This document shows positions 31,376 through 39,604 of a stretch of DNA of 64,000 nucleotides, piece after piece. The DNA is from Streptomyces antarcticus. Its GTDB lineage: Bacteria > Actinomycetota > Actinomycetes > Streptomycetales > Streptomycetaceae. Made by a program: the position numbers and the translations under genes. The stretch lies in assembly GCF_026627255.1 (NCBI RefSeq), contig NZ_JAPNLM010000004.1, forward strand, positions 1-64,000, read 5' to 3'. Each line of letters begins with the position of its first letter. The stretch's first letter is position 1. The notes below the pieces were generated by a model. That model did not search any database and was not told where the DNA came from. It saw only the letters and a program-made list of their open reading frames with translations.

Positions 31376-32272
31376 TTACGCCGTCGGGTCCGCCGAGCCC
31401 AGGAGCGCGATCTCCTCGGGCGACAGGGCGACCGCGCCCGCCGCGAGGTTCTCCGTCAGGTGGTCCGGGTTGCCGGTGCCCGGGATCGCGAGGACGTGCG
31501 CCCCGCGGCTCAGCGTCCACGCGAGGCGCAGCTGCGCCGCCGAGACGCCGTGGGCCCGGGCCACGGCCCGTACCCGCTCGCCGTCGTCCGCGATCACTCC
31601 CGCCTCCCGGCCGGCTCCGGCGATGGCGAAGAAGGGGACGAAGGCGATGCCCCGCTCCCCGCACGCGTCGAGGAAGGCGTGGTCCTCGGCCGGGGAACCG
31701 ATCCCGTACGGGTTCTGCACGCACACCACCGGCGCGATGGCCAGCGCCTCGGCGAGGTGGTCGGGCCGGGCGTTGGACAGGCCGAGGTGACGGATGAGCC
31801 CGGCCGTCCGGAGTTCGGCGAGCGCGCCGAAGTGCTCGGCGATCGAACCGGTCGTCTCGCGGCGCTTGACGCGCAGGTTGACCACGTCCAGGTGATCGCG
31901 GCCGAGCTGGCGCAGGTTCTCCTCCACCTGTCCGCGCAGCTGCTCCGGTTCGGCCCACCACCACTCGCCGGACGGGTCGCGGCCCGGTCCGACCTTCGTG
32001 GTGATGACGAGCTCGTCGGCGTACGGCGCGAGCGCCCGGTTGATCAGCTCGTTCGCGGAGCGCAGCGGGGAGAAGTAGAACGCGGCGGTGTCGATGTGGT
32101 TCACGCCGAGTTCGACGGCGCGCCGCAGCACCCCGGTCACGCGCGCGCGGTCGGAGGCGGACCCGTCGGCGAGGTGGGTGAGGCGCATCGCGCCGAAGCC
32201 GATCCGGTTGACGGTGAGGTCGCCGAGCTGCCAGGTACCCGCGGAGGACGCGGTGATCGTTTCTGTGGTCAT
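31376..32272 (-). CDS. Aldo/keto reductase
   Basis: NADPH-dependent oxidoreductase of 298 residues; substrate unknown. The TIM-barrel motifs are NRIGFGAMRLTHLADG, NHIDTAAFYFSPLRSANELI (Asp and Tyr of the tetrad), ELVITTKVGPGRD (Lys), HLDVVNLRVKRRE, RHLGLSNARPDHLAEAL, CVQNPYGIGS and VLAIPGTGNPDHLTENL. The expected catalytic His position (usually LxHxxD) is replaced by N-L-R-V, an altered tetrad also seen in some AKR subfamilies. The ATG at 32272 is the family start; upstream frame is repeat DNA. Confidence 0.85.
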   Translation of the reverse strand: MTTETITASSAGTWQLGDLTVNRIGFGAMRLTHLADGSASDRARVTGVLRRAVELGVNHIDTAAFYFSPLRSANELINRALAPYADELVITTKVGPGRDPSGEWWWAEPEQLRGQVEENLRQLGRDHLDVVNLRVKRRETTGSIAEHFGALAELRTAGLIRHLGLSNARPDHLAEALAIAPVVCVQNPYGIGSPAEDHAFLDACGERGIAFVPFFAIAGAGREAGVIADDGERVRAVARAHGVSAAQLRLAWTLSRGAHVLAIPGTGNPDHLTENLAAGAVALSPEEIALLGSADPTA

Positions 32273-32324
32273 CGGGTGACCGTACCGGGTACTCCGGTCC
32301 GGCCCGCGCGTCCGCCCGCGCGCC

Positions 32325-32372
32325 GCGGACCTGCCGGGACGCGCGGTGGGTGGCGCGTCCCGGCAGGTCCGC
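32325..32372. terminator. Very strong hairpin between chitinase and aldo/keto reductase genes
   Basis: Perfect 20-bp arms (32325-32344 and 32353-32372, GCGGACCTGCCGGGACGCGC on the left) around an 8-nt loop. Probably terminates chitinase transcripts, about 195 bp after the stop. There is no T-run. Confidence 0.6.
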
Positions 32373-32389
32373 AGGGGTTCCCGTACCCG

Positions 32390-32454
32390 CCGGATGCCGG
32401 ATGCCGGATGCCGGATGCCGGATGCCTGGTGCACGGGAGCCTGGTGCACGGGAG
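32390..32454. repeat. Two adjacent tandem repeats
   Basis: Five copies of CCGGATG (32390-32424) followed by two copies of CCTGGTGCACGGGAG (32425-32454). Non-coding. Confidence 0.9.
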
Positions 32455-32565
32455 CCGGCGGGTACGGGAGCCTGCGGTGCGGTACGTGGTGTGACGCCGC
32501 CGGGCCGGATCGATGTCCGCGGCCCGGCGGCGCCGGTCTGGTGGGTCCCCGCGAGGGGAGCCCGG

Positions 32566-33897
32566 TCAGCGGCCGCGCAGGCCGCGGTCCACGGCGGTGA
32601 TCAGCTCGCCGTCGGCGGTGTCCGCGTCCAGCGACCAGAACATCGCGCCGCCCAGGCCCTCTTCACGGACGTAGGCGGTCTTCGCGCGCAGCACCTGCGG
32701 GTCGTCGTACGTCCACAGCGTGGTGCCGTCGAACAGCCAGGCGTGGCCACCCCGACGGTCGCGGTGCACCTGGTACGACCCCGAGTCCGCGAGCTTCTTC
32801 AGCTCCTTGTAGTCCTCATACCCGGCGGCCCAGGTGGCCGGGGCCGGGCCGGTGGCCGGCTGGCCCATGCCGTCCCCGCCGCCGCTGACGCCGGTCCAGC
32901 CCTGCCCGTAGAACGGCATGCCCACCACCAGCTTGTGCGCGGGGGCGCCGCGCCGCTTCCAGGCCTCGACCGTGCCGTCGACGCTGAAGTCGTTCCGGGC
33001 GCGGAGCGCGGACTGCTGGGCGGTGGTCGCCTCGCCGGAGACGTGGAAGTCGTAGCCCTGGAGGTTGACGAAGTCGAAGTCGCGCATGATCCGGCGGACG
33101 TCGAAGCCCGCGTCGATCTTGGCTGCCGCCGTCGGCACGTAGGCCGTCAGCTCGTATTTCGACTTCCTCTTCTGGCTCGTGGCCAACGCGTCGAGCTGGG
33201 TGCGGAACTCCTTGACGAGCGCGGTGAAGTTGGCCTTGTCCTCCGGCCGGAACTTGGTGTCCGCGTCTCCGGCCGAACCGGGCCACTCCCAGTCGAGGTC
33301 GATCCCGTCGAACACGCCGGCCGCGGCACCCGCACCGCCGCGGGTGCCGTCCTGCGGCAGGTTCCCCTTGATGTAGAGGTCGATGCAGGAGGTTACGAGG
33401 GCCTTGCGGGAGGCGGGCGTCAGCGCGGCGTCCGAGAAGTGCGTGGACCAGCTCCAACCGCCCAGCGAGATGAGGGCCTTGAGGTCCGGGTGCTTGGCCT
33501 TCAGTTCGCGCAGCTGGTTGAAGTTGCCGGCGAGCGGCTGGTCCCAGGTGTCCGCCACGCCGTCCACGGAGTTCGCGGAGTCCAGGGGCCGGGAGTAGTC
33601 GGCCCAGGCATCGGCCTCACCGGGAACGTTGCCCGTGAAGCACTTTCCGTCGGCGCTGACGTTGCCGAAGGCGTAGTTGATGTGGGTGAGCTTGCCGGCG
33701 GAGCCGTTCGCATCAAGGTCCTGGACCTGGAAGTCCCGGCCGTAGATACCCCATTGGGTGAAGTAGCCGACCTTCTTGTACGAGCGGTGGTGTCCGTTCG
33801 CCCCGTCGCCCTGCGCGTCGGCGGAGGGTGCGAAGGCGGTCAGCAGGGAGAGGGAGCAGGCGGCGACGGCCAGTCTGCCGAGCATGCTGCGGCGCAT
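32566..33897 (-). CDS. Secreted GH18 chitinase
   Basis: Endochitinase or exochitinase of 443 residues. A signal peptide (GRLAVAACSLSLLTAFAPSADA) is followed by a single GH18 barrel: YKKVGYFTQWGIYGRDF, THINYAFGN, LISLGGWSWSTHFSDAA, and the DxxDxDxE motif GVFDGIDLDWEWP with acid Glu204. Then come FVNLQGYDFHVSG and GMPFYGQGW, and WSLDADTADGE ends the barrel. There is no chitin-binding or fibronectin domain, so it is a minimal catalytic-only enzyme with an inserted subdomain typical of subfamily A. A DasR-type operator lies 63-78 bp upstream, which fits induction by chitin products. Confidence 0.93.
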   Translation of the reverse strand: MRRSMLGRLAVAACSLSLLTAFAPSADAQGDGANGHHRSYKKVGYFTQWGIYGRDFQVQDLDANGSAGKLTHINYAFGNVSADGKCFTGNVPGEADAWADYSRPLDSANSVDGVADTWDQPLAGNFNQLRELKAKHPDLKALISLGGWSWSTHFSDAALTPASRKALVTSCIDLYIKGNLPQDGTRGGAGAAAGVFDGIDLDWEWPGSAGDADTKFRPEDKANFTALVKEFRTQLDALATSQKRKSKYELTAYVPTAAAKIDAGFDVRRIMRDFDFVNLQGYDFHVSGEATTAQQSALRARNDFSVDGTVEAWKRRGAPAHKLVVGMPFYGQGWTGVSGGGDGMGQPATGPAPATWAAGYEDYKELKKLADSGSYQVHRDRRGGHAWLFDGTTLWTYDDPQVLRAKTAYVREEGLGGAMFWSLDADTADGELITAVDRGLRGR

Positions 33898-33959
33898 GGG
33901 CTTCCTTTGCGGATGCGGGGATTGGGGCGTGAGCGCGTGCGCGGTGTATGCCGGAAACT

Positions 33960-33975
33960 ATTGGTCTGGACCAGA
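33960..33975. promoter_or_regulatory. DasR responsive element (dre) upstream of chitinase
   Basis: ATTGGTCTGGACCAGA matches the dre consensus ACTGGTCTAGACCACT at 12 of 16 positions, including the inverted TGGTCT/GACCA core. It sits 63 bp before the chitinase ATG, as in known Streptomyces chi promoters. Confidence 0.75.
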
Positions 33976-34258
33976 ACGGTCAAGGGGGCGGCCGAAACTC
34001 GGTGGTGCGCGGACGGACCGACCAACGCGCCCCACGGGCCGCTGTGGTGGTGGCGGTCGCCCTACTGGACCGTTCCCCCGGCGGCTCTCCGGCGGCCGTC
34101 CGGCATCCCTCAGGTGGCTCTCCGTTGGGTTCTTCTCCGGCTCTTCTTTGACCCTTCTCCGGCTCTCCGGTGGCCCTTCGGCGCCCCGGAGCAGGGTGGC
34201 GCGTGCGGTGGGCCCGGCGGACTCGTAGGCTGGTCGGCAGCCCACGGGAGGACGCCCC

Positions 34259-34999
34259 ATGCAGCCCCAGCCGCTGGAATTCGGCGACCCGCTCGCCATC
34301 TCGGTCACGGCCGCGATCCGTAGCGGCGACCTGCCCGCGCTGCGCCGCCTCCTGGACGCCCACCCCGCGCTCGCGACCGCGCGTATCGTCCGGCGCGGCG
34401 AGGCGGCCGGCGAGCGAAGCCTCCTGCACGTCGCGACCGACTGGCCCGGCCATCGCCCGCACACAGCAGAGGTCATCCGCACCCTCGTCGCGGCCGGCGC
34501 CGACCCGGGGGCCCGGTTCGTGGGGGCCCCCGCCGAGACTCCGCTGCACTGGGCCGCCAGTAACGACGACGTACACGCCGTCGACGCCCTCGTCGCCGCG
34601 GGAGCCGACATCGAGGCCCCGGGTGCGGTCCTCGGAGGCGGTACCCCGCTCACCGACGCCTGCGGCTTCGGCCAGTGGCGGGCGGCGCGCCGGCTCCTCG
34701 ACCATGGTGCCCGCCCCGGCCTGCAGGAGGCGGCGGCTCTCGGTCTCCTCGACCGGGTCGTCGACCTCCTGGCGTGCGGGACCTCTCGCGAGGACGTCAC
34801 GAGCGGCTTCTGGGCGGCTTGTCACGGCGGCCAACTGTCCACTGCGCGATACCTGCTGTCCCAAGGGGCGGACCTCAACTGGATCGGCCATGACCGGATG
34901 ACGCCGCTCGACATCGCTCTGACCAGGGAGGACGCCGAACTGATTGCCTGGCTCAAGGCGTCCGGCGGACAGCTCGCCGACGGATTCCCACCCGGTTGA
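34259..34999 (+). CDS. Ankyrin-repeat protein
   Basis: A 246-residue cytoplasmic protein; ATG with GGGAGGA upstream. It contains about five ankyrin repeats: AAIRSGDLPALRRLLDAHPA; SLLHVATDWPGHRPHTAEVI with LVAAGADPGAR; TPLHWAASNDDVHAVDALVA with AGADIEAP; TPLTDACGFGQWRAARRLLD; and a final TARYLLSQGADLNW with MTPLDIALTREDAELIAWL. It is probably a protein-binding scaffold. No enzymatic motif. It stands alone before tRNA-Trp. Confidence 0.88.
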   Translation: MQPQPLEFGDPLAISVTAAIRSGDLPALRRLLDAHPALATARIVRRGEAAGERSLLHVATDWPGHRPHTAEVIRTLVAAGADPGARFVGAPAETPLHWAASNDDVHAVDALVAAGADIEAPGAVLGGGTPLTDACGFGQWRAARRLLDHGARPGLQEAAALGLLDRVVDLLACGTSREDVTSGFWAACHGGQLSTARYLLSQGADLNWIGHDRMTPLDIALTREDAELIAWLKASGGQLADGFPPG

Positions 35000-35053
35000 C
35001 CGCAATAAACGGTGGATCTTCAGGCCGTGCCGTGTCATGGTTGGTCCCACCGA

Positions 35054-35127
35054 AGGGGTGTAGCTCAGCTGGTCAGAGCGCCGGTCTCCAAAACCGAAGG
35101 TCGCAGGTTCGAATCCTGCCGCCCCTG
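35054..35127 (+). tRNA. tRNA-Trp (anticodon CCA)
   Basis: Cloverleaf read by eye: acceptor AGGGGTG/CGCCCCT, D arm GCTC...GAGC, anticodon loop CTCCAAA with CCA, and T arm GCAGG-TTCGAAT-CCTGC. Discriminator G and an encoded CCA follow (to 35130). The anticodon stem has a C-A mismatch at its top pair. A strong terminator follows. Confidence 0.95.
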
Positions 35128-35157
35128 CCATCAGTTCGCGTGATCCCTTCTTGCCGT

Positions 35158-35203
35158 ACGCCGTGGGGCCGACTCCTTCCTGGAGCCGGCCCCACGGCGT
35201 TTC
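35158..35203 (+). terminator. Terminator of tRNA-Trp
   Basis: 19-bp stem with one mismatch (35158-35176 against 35182-35200), loop TTCCT, followed by TTT. Confidence 0.85.
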
Positions 35204-35340
35204 CACGCGCTGGGGAGGTCACGGCCTCCGGGGCGGAGGGTGGTTCGCAGGCCTGATGGGTCCCCACAGACCTGCAATCCGCGAAGAGGGCTGCGCGCCC
35301 CCGGTGTGAGCGGGAAGGTGCGGCTGCGCGACGACACCCG

Positions 35341-35739
35341 CTAGGAGTCCGCGTCCTCCTGGTACCCGTACGGGCGGGTGATGATCTCCATGTAGTGGCC
35401 GGCCGGGTCCGTGAAGTACACCCCGCGGCCTCCGTCGTTGTGGTTGATCTCGCCGGGGTGCTTGCCGTACGGGTCGGCGAAGTACGGGACTCCGGCCGCC
35501 CTGATCTGCTCGAACGACGCGGTGAACTCCTCCTCGGACAGGAGGAACGCGTAGTGCTGCGGGGTGATGGACCCGGCCGGAATGGTCGCGAAGTCCAGCA
35601 CGACGCCGTTGGCGAGGTCTACGGGGATGAAAGGACCCCACTCGGTCCCGACCTCGAGGCCGAGCACGCGGGCCAGGAACTCGGCTGATTCCCGGTTGTC
35701 GCGGGAGTGGACGATCGTGTGGTTCAGCTGTACTGCCAT
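35341..35739 (-). CDS. VOC-family (glyoxalase/bleomycin resistance-like) protein
   Basis: Single vicinal-oxygen-chelate domain protein, 132 residues from ATG 35739 (GGAGG upstream). The two beta-alpha-beta modules are seen as QLNHTIVHSRDNRESAEFLA with RVLGLEVG, and HYAFLLSEEEFTASFEQIRA followed by GRGVYFTDPAGHYMEIITRP. Metal ligands His (LNHTIV), His (QHYAF) and Glu (YMEII) are in place. It could be a small-molecule binder, dioxygenase or lyase; the substrate is not predictable. Confidence 0.85.
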   Translation of the reverse strand: MAVQLNHTIVHSRDNRESAEFLARVLGLEVGTEWGPFIPVDLANGVVLDFATIPAGSITPQHYAFLLSEEEFTASFEQIRAAGVPYFADPYGKHPGEINHNDGGRGVYFTDPAGHYMEIITRPYGYQEDADS

Positions 35740-36268
35740 GGGTGGATGCCTCCGAAAGGCACGTCCCGGCGCCTCCATGCCTCACCCGGTCGGTGACCGG
35801 CACGCGATGCCGTGATCGATCCTAGACAGCGGGCCCTGGGACGTCCAGGGTGGTCCGGTTCCGGCCGTCCCGCCGATCCCTCCGCCCCGGGTGGAAAGTG
35901 GCCCCGCCCGTGCGTTCAGACATCGGTCGGCGCCGCCGGAGCCGCCTCCGCGGGCGCCCGAGGCCTCACCCCGCCGTATCGCGCCGGTCGCGGACACCCA
36001 TTGCGCCGAAGCGCCGTCGCCGGATGACCCGGCCGACGCCCCTCCAGAGGGGGGCTTCTCCCGGGTCTCCTCCTTGGTCGTCGCCGTAGGCCAAGGGAAG
36101 GCCGAGCCACTCGGCGAGTGCTATCAGCGGGGCTCGTACGCGAGGAACGGACCCAGCCGTCGTCACACCCGTACGGTCGGTCGAAGGCGACGGCCGGCGA
36201 CCGCGAGGCGCTGCCGTGGAGCGGAGCACCAGCGGGTCCTGGGGGTACCCCCGCCGCGTGTGATCCCC
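35740..36268. other. Intergenic region without a supported gene
   Basis: About 530 bp between the VOC gene and a sugar isomerase gene. An 87-codon minus-strand frame (35966-36229) includes VRAPLIALAEWLGLPLAYGD, which looks faintly coding, but it matches nothing recognised. GGGGGTACCCCC at about 36241-36252 is a perfect palindrome. Confidence 0.4.
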
Positions 36269-37114
36269 TCAGCCGACGTGTTCTCGGTAGCGCTCGATCA
36301 CCTCCCGCAGTACCTCGGCGCCGTCCCGGGCCCACAGGCCGGGGTGGAAGATCTCCACTTCCACCGACCCCCGGTACCCCGCCGCGTCGGTCAGTTCGCG
36401 GAAACCCCGCAGATCGATGGAGCCGTCGCCGAGCTGCCCCCGCCCGAGCAGCACACCCTCGGGGAGCGGCGTCACCCAGTCGGCGACCTGTACGGACGCG
36501 ATGCGCCCGCCCGCGCCCGCCCGCAGCAGCTCGGCGGGCAGCCGTTCGTCCCACCAGAGGTGGTACGAGTCGGCTACGACGCCCACCTGCTCGGCCGGGA
36601 ACTGCTCCGCGAGGTCGAGGGCCTGCCCGAGCGTGGACACCACGCAGCGGTCCGAGGCGAACATCGGATGCAGCGGCTCGAGTCCCAGCCGCACGCCGTG
36701 CGCACCCGCCCACGGGGCGAGCTCACCGAGGATCTCGGCGATCCGGATCCTGGCTCCCGGCAGGTCGCGGTCGCCCGCGGGCAGGCCGCCCGAGACCAGC
36801 ACCAGTGTCTCGGCGCCCAGCTCGGCCGCCTCCTCCACGGCCCGGCGGTTGTCCTCGAGCGCGGCCGCCCGGCCGGCCGGATCGGCTGCGGTGAAGAACC
36901 CGCCCCGGCACAGCGAGCTGACGCGCAGTCCGGCCCCTGCGAGCAGCTTCGCCGCCTTCCGTACTCCGAACAGCCGGACCGGGTCGCGCCACAGCCCGAC
37001 CGCGCCCACCCCGGCCGCCGCGGACCCGGCGACGAGCTCGGGCAGCGACCACTGGCGGATCGTCTCCTGGTTGAGGCTGAACCGGGCCGGGGCCGTTGCC
37101 CGGTCCCCGCTCAC
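36269..37114 (-). CDS. Sugar phosphate isomerase/epimerase (AP endonuclease 2-like TIM barrel)
   Basis: A 281-residue xylose-isomerase-like barrel. Features: RFSLNQETIRQWSLPELVAG, LRVSSLCRGGFFT, LGAETLVLVSGGLPAGDRDL, VRLGLEPLHPMFASDRCVVS (metal Glu), GVVADSYHLWWDE (metal Asp/His), SVQVADWV and RGSVEVEIFHPGLWA (metal Glu). All usual divalent-metal ligands are present. The GTG start overlaps the stop of the upstream DUF993 gene by 4 bp, placing it third in a three-gene operon. Confidence 0.85.
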   Translation of the reverse strand: MSGDRATAPARFSLNQETIRQWSLPELVAGSAAAGVGAVGLWRDPVRLFGVRKAAKLLAGAGLRVSSLCRGGFFTAADPAGRAAALEDNRRAVEEAAELGAETLVLVSGGLPAGDRDLPGARIRIAEILGELAPWAGAHGVRLGLEPLHPMFASDRCVVSTLGQALDLAEQFPAEQVGVVADSYHLWWDERLPAELLRAGAGGRIASVQVADWVTPLPEGVLLGRGQLGDGSIDLRGFRELTDAAGYRGSVEVEIFHPGLWARDGAEVLREVIERYREHVG

Positions 37115-38268
37115 GACGCCACCCCGTACACCGAGAGCAGCCGGCGCATGCGGTCTTCCGCGAGCTCGGGGTCGGGGAACAGCCCCAGTCCGTCAGCCAG
37201 TTCGTAGGCAGTGGCGAGGTGGGGGAGCGAGCGGCCGGACTGCAGGCCGCCCACCATGGCGAAGTGTTCTTGGTGGCCTGCCAGCCAGGCCAGCAGGACC
37301 ACCCCGGTCTTGTAGAAGCGCGTCGGCGCGGTGAAGAGGTGTCTCGACAGAGGGACCGTGGGATCGAGCAGCTCCCGGAAGCCCGCCTGATCGTCCCGGT
37401 CGAGGGCGAGAGCCGCCCGGGCCGCGATCGGGGCGATCGGGTCGAAGATCCCCAGCAGTGCGTCGCTGGCCAGCTCCCCATCCCCGGCGATCAGCTGCGG
37501 ATAGTGGTAGTCGTCGCCCGTGTAGCACCGCACCCCGGCCGGAAGCCGCCGCCGGATGCCCACCTCCCGCTCCGCGTCCAGCAAGGAGACCTTGATCCCG
37601 TCCACTTTGCCCGGTGACTCGTAGATGATCTTCAGGAAGACCTCAATGGCATCGTCGAGGTCCTCGTGGCCCCAGTAGCCCGCCAGTTCCGCATCGAACA
37701 TCGGCCCCAGCCAGTGCAGAACCACCGGCCCCGCGCTCTGTCTCAGCAAGGCGCCGTAGACCTCGAGGTAGTCTTCCGGCCCGCGGGCGACTCGGGCCAG
37801 GGCACGCGAGGCCATGAGGACGACGCCCGCCCCACAGGCCTCGGTGTGCGCGAGCTGTTCCTCGTACGCCCGGGTGATCGCGTCGAGCGAGTGCGTCCGG
37901 CCCGGCTCCAACTGGTCGGTGCCCGCCCCGCAGACGATGCGCCCGCCCATGGCCCGGGCCTCGGCCGCCGAGCGCCGGATCAGCTCCGCGGCGGTCGGCC
38001 AGTCCAGGCCCATTCCGCGCTGCGCCGTGTCCATCGCCTCGGCGACCCCGAGCCCCTGCGACCAGAGGCGGCGGCGGAAGGCCAGCGTGGACCCCCAGTC
38101 GAGTACGGGACCCGCTTCCGCCGAGGCGGCCAGCGGATCGGCGACCACGTGCGCCGCCGCGTAGAACGTACGGCTGCGGGCCGGTGCGTGCGCCAGTGGG
38201 GCGAACGGGGCGGTGTTCGGTCGGTAGGGGCGCAGTCCGCCGTCCGCCGCGGGCAGTCGGATGCTCAC
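37111..38268 (-). CDS. DUF993 protein (dihydrodipicolinate synthase-like barrel)
   Basis: A 385-residue protein of the DUF993 family, a group related to DHDPS-type aldolases. Readable motifs include FYAAAHVVADPLAA, WGSTLAFRRRLWSQGLGVAE, VCGAGTDQLEPG, GPVVLHWLGPMFD and the probable Schiff-base Lys in KVDGIKVSLLDAEREVGIRR. YTGDDYHYPQLIAGDG follows. The reaction is not established; a retro-aldol step on a keto sugar acid would fit the fold and its neighbours. The start overlaps the oxidoreductase stop by 4 bp. Confidence 0.8.
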   Translation of the reverse strand: MSIRLPAADGGLRPYRPNTAPFAPLAHAPARSRTFYAAAHVVADPLAASAEAGPVLDWGSTLAFRRRLWSQGLGVAEAMDTAQRGMGLDWPTAAELIRRSAAEARAMGGRIVCGAGTDQLEPGRTHSLDAITRAYEEQLAHTEACGAGVVLMASRALARVARGPEDYLEVYGALLRQSAGPVVLHWLGPMFDAELAGYWGHEDLDDAIEVFLKIIYESPGKVDGIKVSLLDAEREVGIRRRLPAGVRCYTGDDYHYPQLIAGDGELASDALLGIFDPIAPIAARAALALDRDDQAGFRELLDPTVPLSRHLFTAPTRFYKTGVVLLAWLAGHQEHFAMVGGLQSGRSLPHLATAYELADGLGLFPDPELAEDRMRRLLSVYGVAS

Positions 38269-39416
38269 AAGGACACCTCAGGCACGGACAGCCGACGGCC
38301 CTCGGCCGAGGAGCGCAGACCGAGATCTGCGAGCTGCACTCCGCGCGCCCCGGCCAGCAGGTCCCACTGCCACGGATCGTCCAGTACGACGTGCCGCAGG
38401 AAGAGCTCCCATTGCGCCTTGAAGCCGTTGTCGGAGGGGGAGTTGTCCGGAACCTCCTGCCACTGGGCGCGAAAGGAGTCGGCCTGCGGCAGATCCGGGT
38501 TCCACACCGGCTTGGGTGTGGTCCCGCGGTGCTGGACGCGGCATCCGCGCAGCCCGGCCACGGCCGACCCGTGGGTCCCGTCCACCTGGAACTCCACCAG
38601 CTCGTCGCGGTGGACCCGGACCGCCCAGGAGGAGTTGATCTGCGCGACGGCGCCGCCCTCCAGCTCGAAGATCCCGTACGCCGCGTCGTCGGCCGTCGCC
38701 TCGTACGGCCTTCCCTCCTCGTCCCAGCGCCGGCCGATGTGCGTGCGCGTCAGGGCCTGGACCGTGCGGACACGGCCGAAGAGCTCGTGCAGGAGGTACT
38801 CCCAGTGCGGGAACATGTCGGCGACGATGCCCCCGCCGTCCTGCGCGCGATAGTTCCACGACGGCCGCTGGGCGGCCTGCCAGTCCCCTTCGAACACCCA
38901 GTAGCCGAACTCGCCGCGCACGGAGAGGATCCCGCCGAAGAAGCCGCCGTCGATGAGCCGTTTCAGCTTGAGCAGCCCCGGCAGGAACAGCTTGTCCTGG
39001 ACCACGCCGTGCTTGACCCCGGAGGCGGCCGCCAGCCTGGCCAGCTCCATCGACGAAGCGAAGGTCAGGGCGGTCGGCTTCTCGCAGTACACGTGTTTGC
39101 CTGCCGCCACGGCCTGTCGCACCGCCGACTCGCGGGCACTGGTGACCTGCGCGTCGAAGTAGATCTCCACCTCGGGATCCGCCAGTACGGCATCGAGGTC
39201 CGTGCTGACGTGCTTGAGGCCGTGCCGCTCGGCGATGGCCCGCAGCGCCCCCTCCCGGCGCCCCACGAGCACCGGCTCCGGCCACAGCACCGTGCCGTCT
39301 CCCAGGTCCAGACCGCCCTGCTCGCGCAGGGCGAGCAGGGACCGGACGAGGTGCTGCCGGTATCCCATGCGGCCGGTCACGCCATTCATGGCGATCTTGA
39401 TCGTCCTGCGCTCCAC
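38265..39416 (-). CDS. Gfo/Idh/MocA-family oxidoreductase
   Basis: NAD(P)-dependent dehydrogenase of 383 residues, GTG start. The Rossmann entry (IKIAMNGVTGRMGYRQHLVR) has GxxGxMG; EKPTALTFASSMELARLA carries the conserved E-K-P; GVVQDKLFLPGLLKLKRLID and GGIVADMFPHWEYLLHELFG supply the substrate-side D-x3-H motif. It is the first gene of the operon oxidoreductase - DUF993 - isomerase. Expression is probably repressed by the divergent LacI protein through the GAAAGCGCTTTC sites 40 and 108 bp upstream. Confidence 0.88.
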   Translation of the reverse strand: MERRTIKIAMNGVTGRMGYRQHLVRSLLALREQGGLDLGDGTVLWPEPVLVGRREGALRAIAERHGLKHVSTDLDAVLADPEVEIYFDAQVTSARESAVRQAVAAGKHVYCEKPTALTFASSMELARLAAASGVKHGVVQDKLFLPGLLKLKRLIDGGFFGGILSVRGEFGYWVFEGDWQAAQRPSWNYRAQDGGGIVADMFPHWEYLLHELFGRVRTVQALTRTHIGRRWDEEGRPYEATADDAAYGIFELEGGAVAQINSSWAVRVHRDELVEFQVDGTHGSAVAGLRGCRVQHRGTTPKPVWNPDLPQADSFRAQWQEVPDNSPSDNGFKAQWELFLRHVVLDDPWQWDLLAGARGVQLADLGLRSSAEGRRLSVPEVSL

Positions 39417-39450
39417 GGTGTCCCCTCCTTCTCGGCTGTCGGTGAGCGCT

Positions 39451-39467
39451 TGATAGAAAGCGCTTTC
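39451..39467. promoter_or_regulatory. LacI-type operator 1
   Basis: TGATAGAAAGCGCTTTC, with the perfect palindrome GAAAGCGCTTTC at 39456-39467, a typical LacI/CcpA-like half-site pair with central CG. It is 40 bp upstream of the oxidoreductase gene. Confidence 0.8.
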
Positions 39468-39518
39468 ACACTCGTTAGGCTAGGGCGCGGAATGGTGCAG
39501 GTGCAACACCCCAACGGG

Positions 39519-39535
39519 TGATAGAAAGCGCTTTC
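39519..39535. promoter_or_regulatory. LacI-type operator 2
   Basis: A second identical TGATAGAAAGCGCTTTC, palindrome at 39524-39535. Its centre is 68 bp from operator 1 and it lies 70 bp upstream of the LacI ATG. Confidence 0.8.
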
Positions 39536-39604
39536 TGAATCGTGCAGTATGGACCCACGCCCGGATGAGACGATGACCCGGGATCGGAAGAGGAGGGGTG
39601 CAGC

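Noticed and set aside
32390..32454. Tandem repeats as a possible CRISPR array
   Set aside because: Units of 7 and 15 bp directly adjoining with no spacers and no cas genes nearby.
35916..36713. 265-codon minus-strand frame overlapping the isomerase
   Set aside because: Overlaps a supported metal-binding TIM barrel in another frame and has Arg-rich shadow composition.
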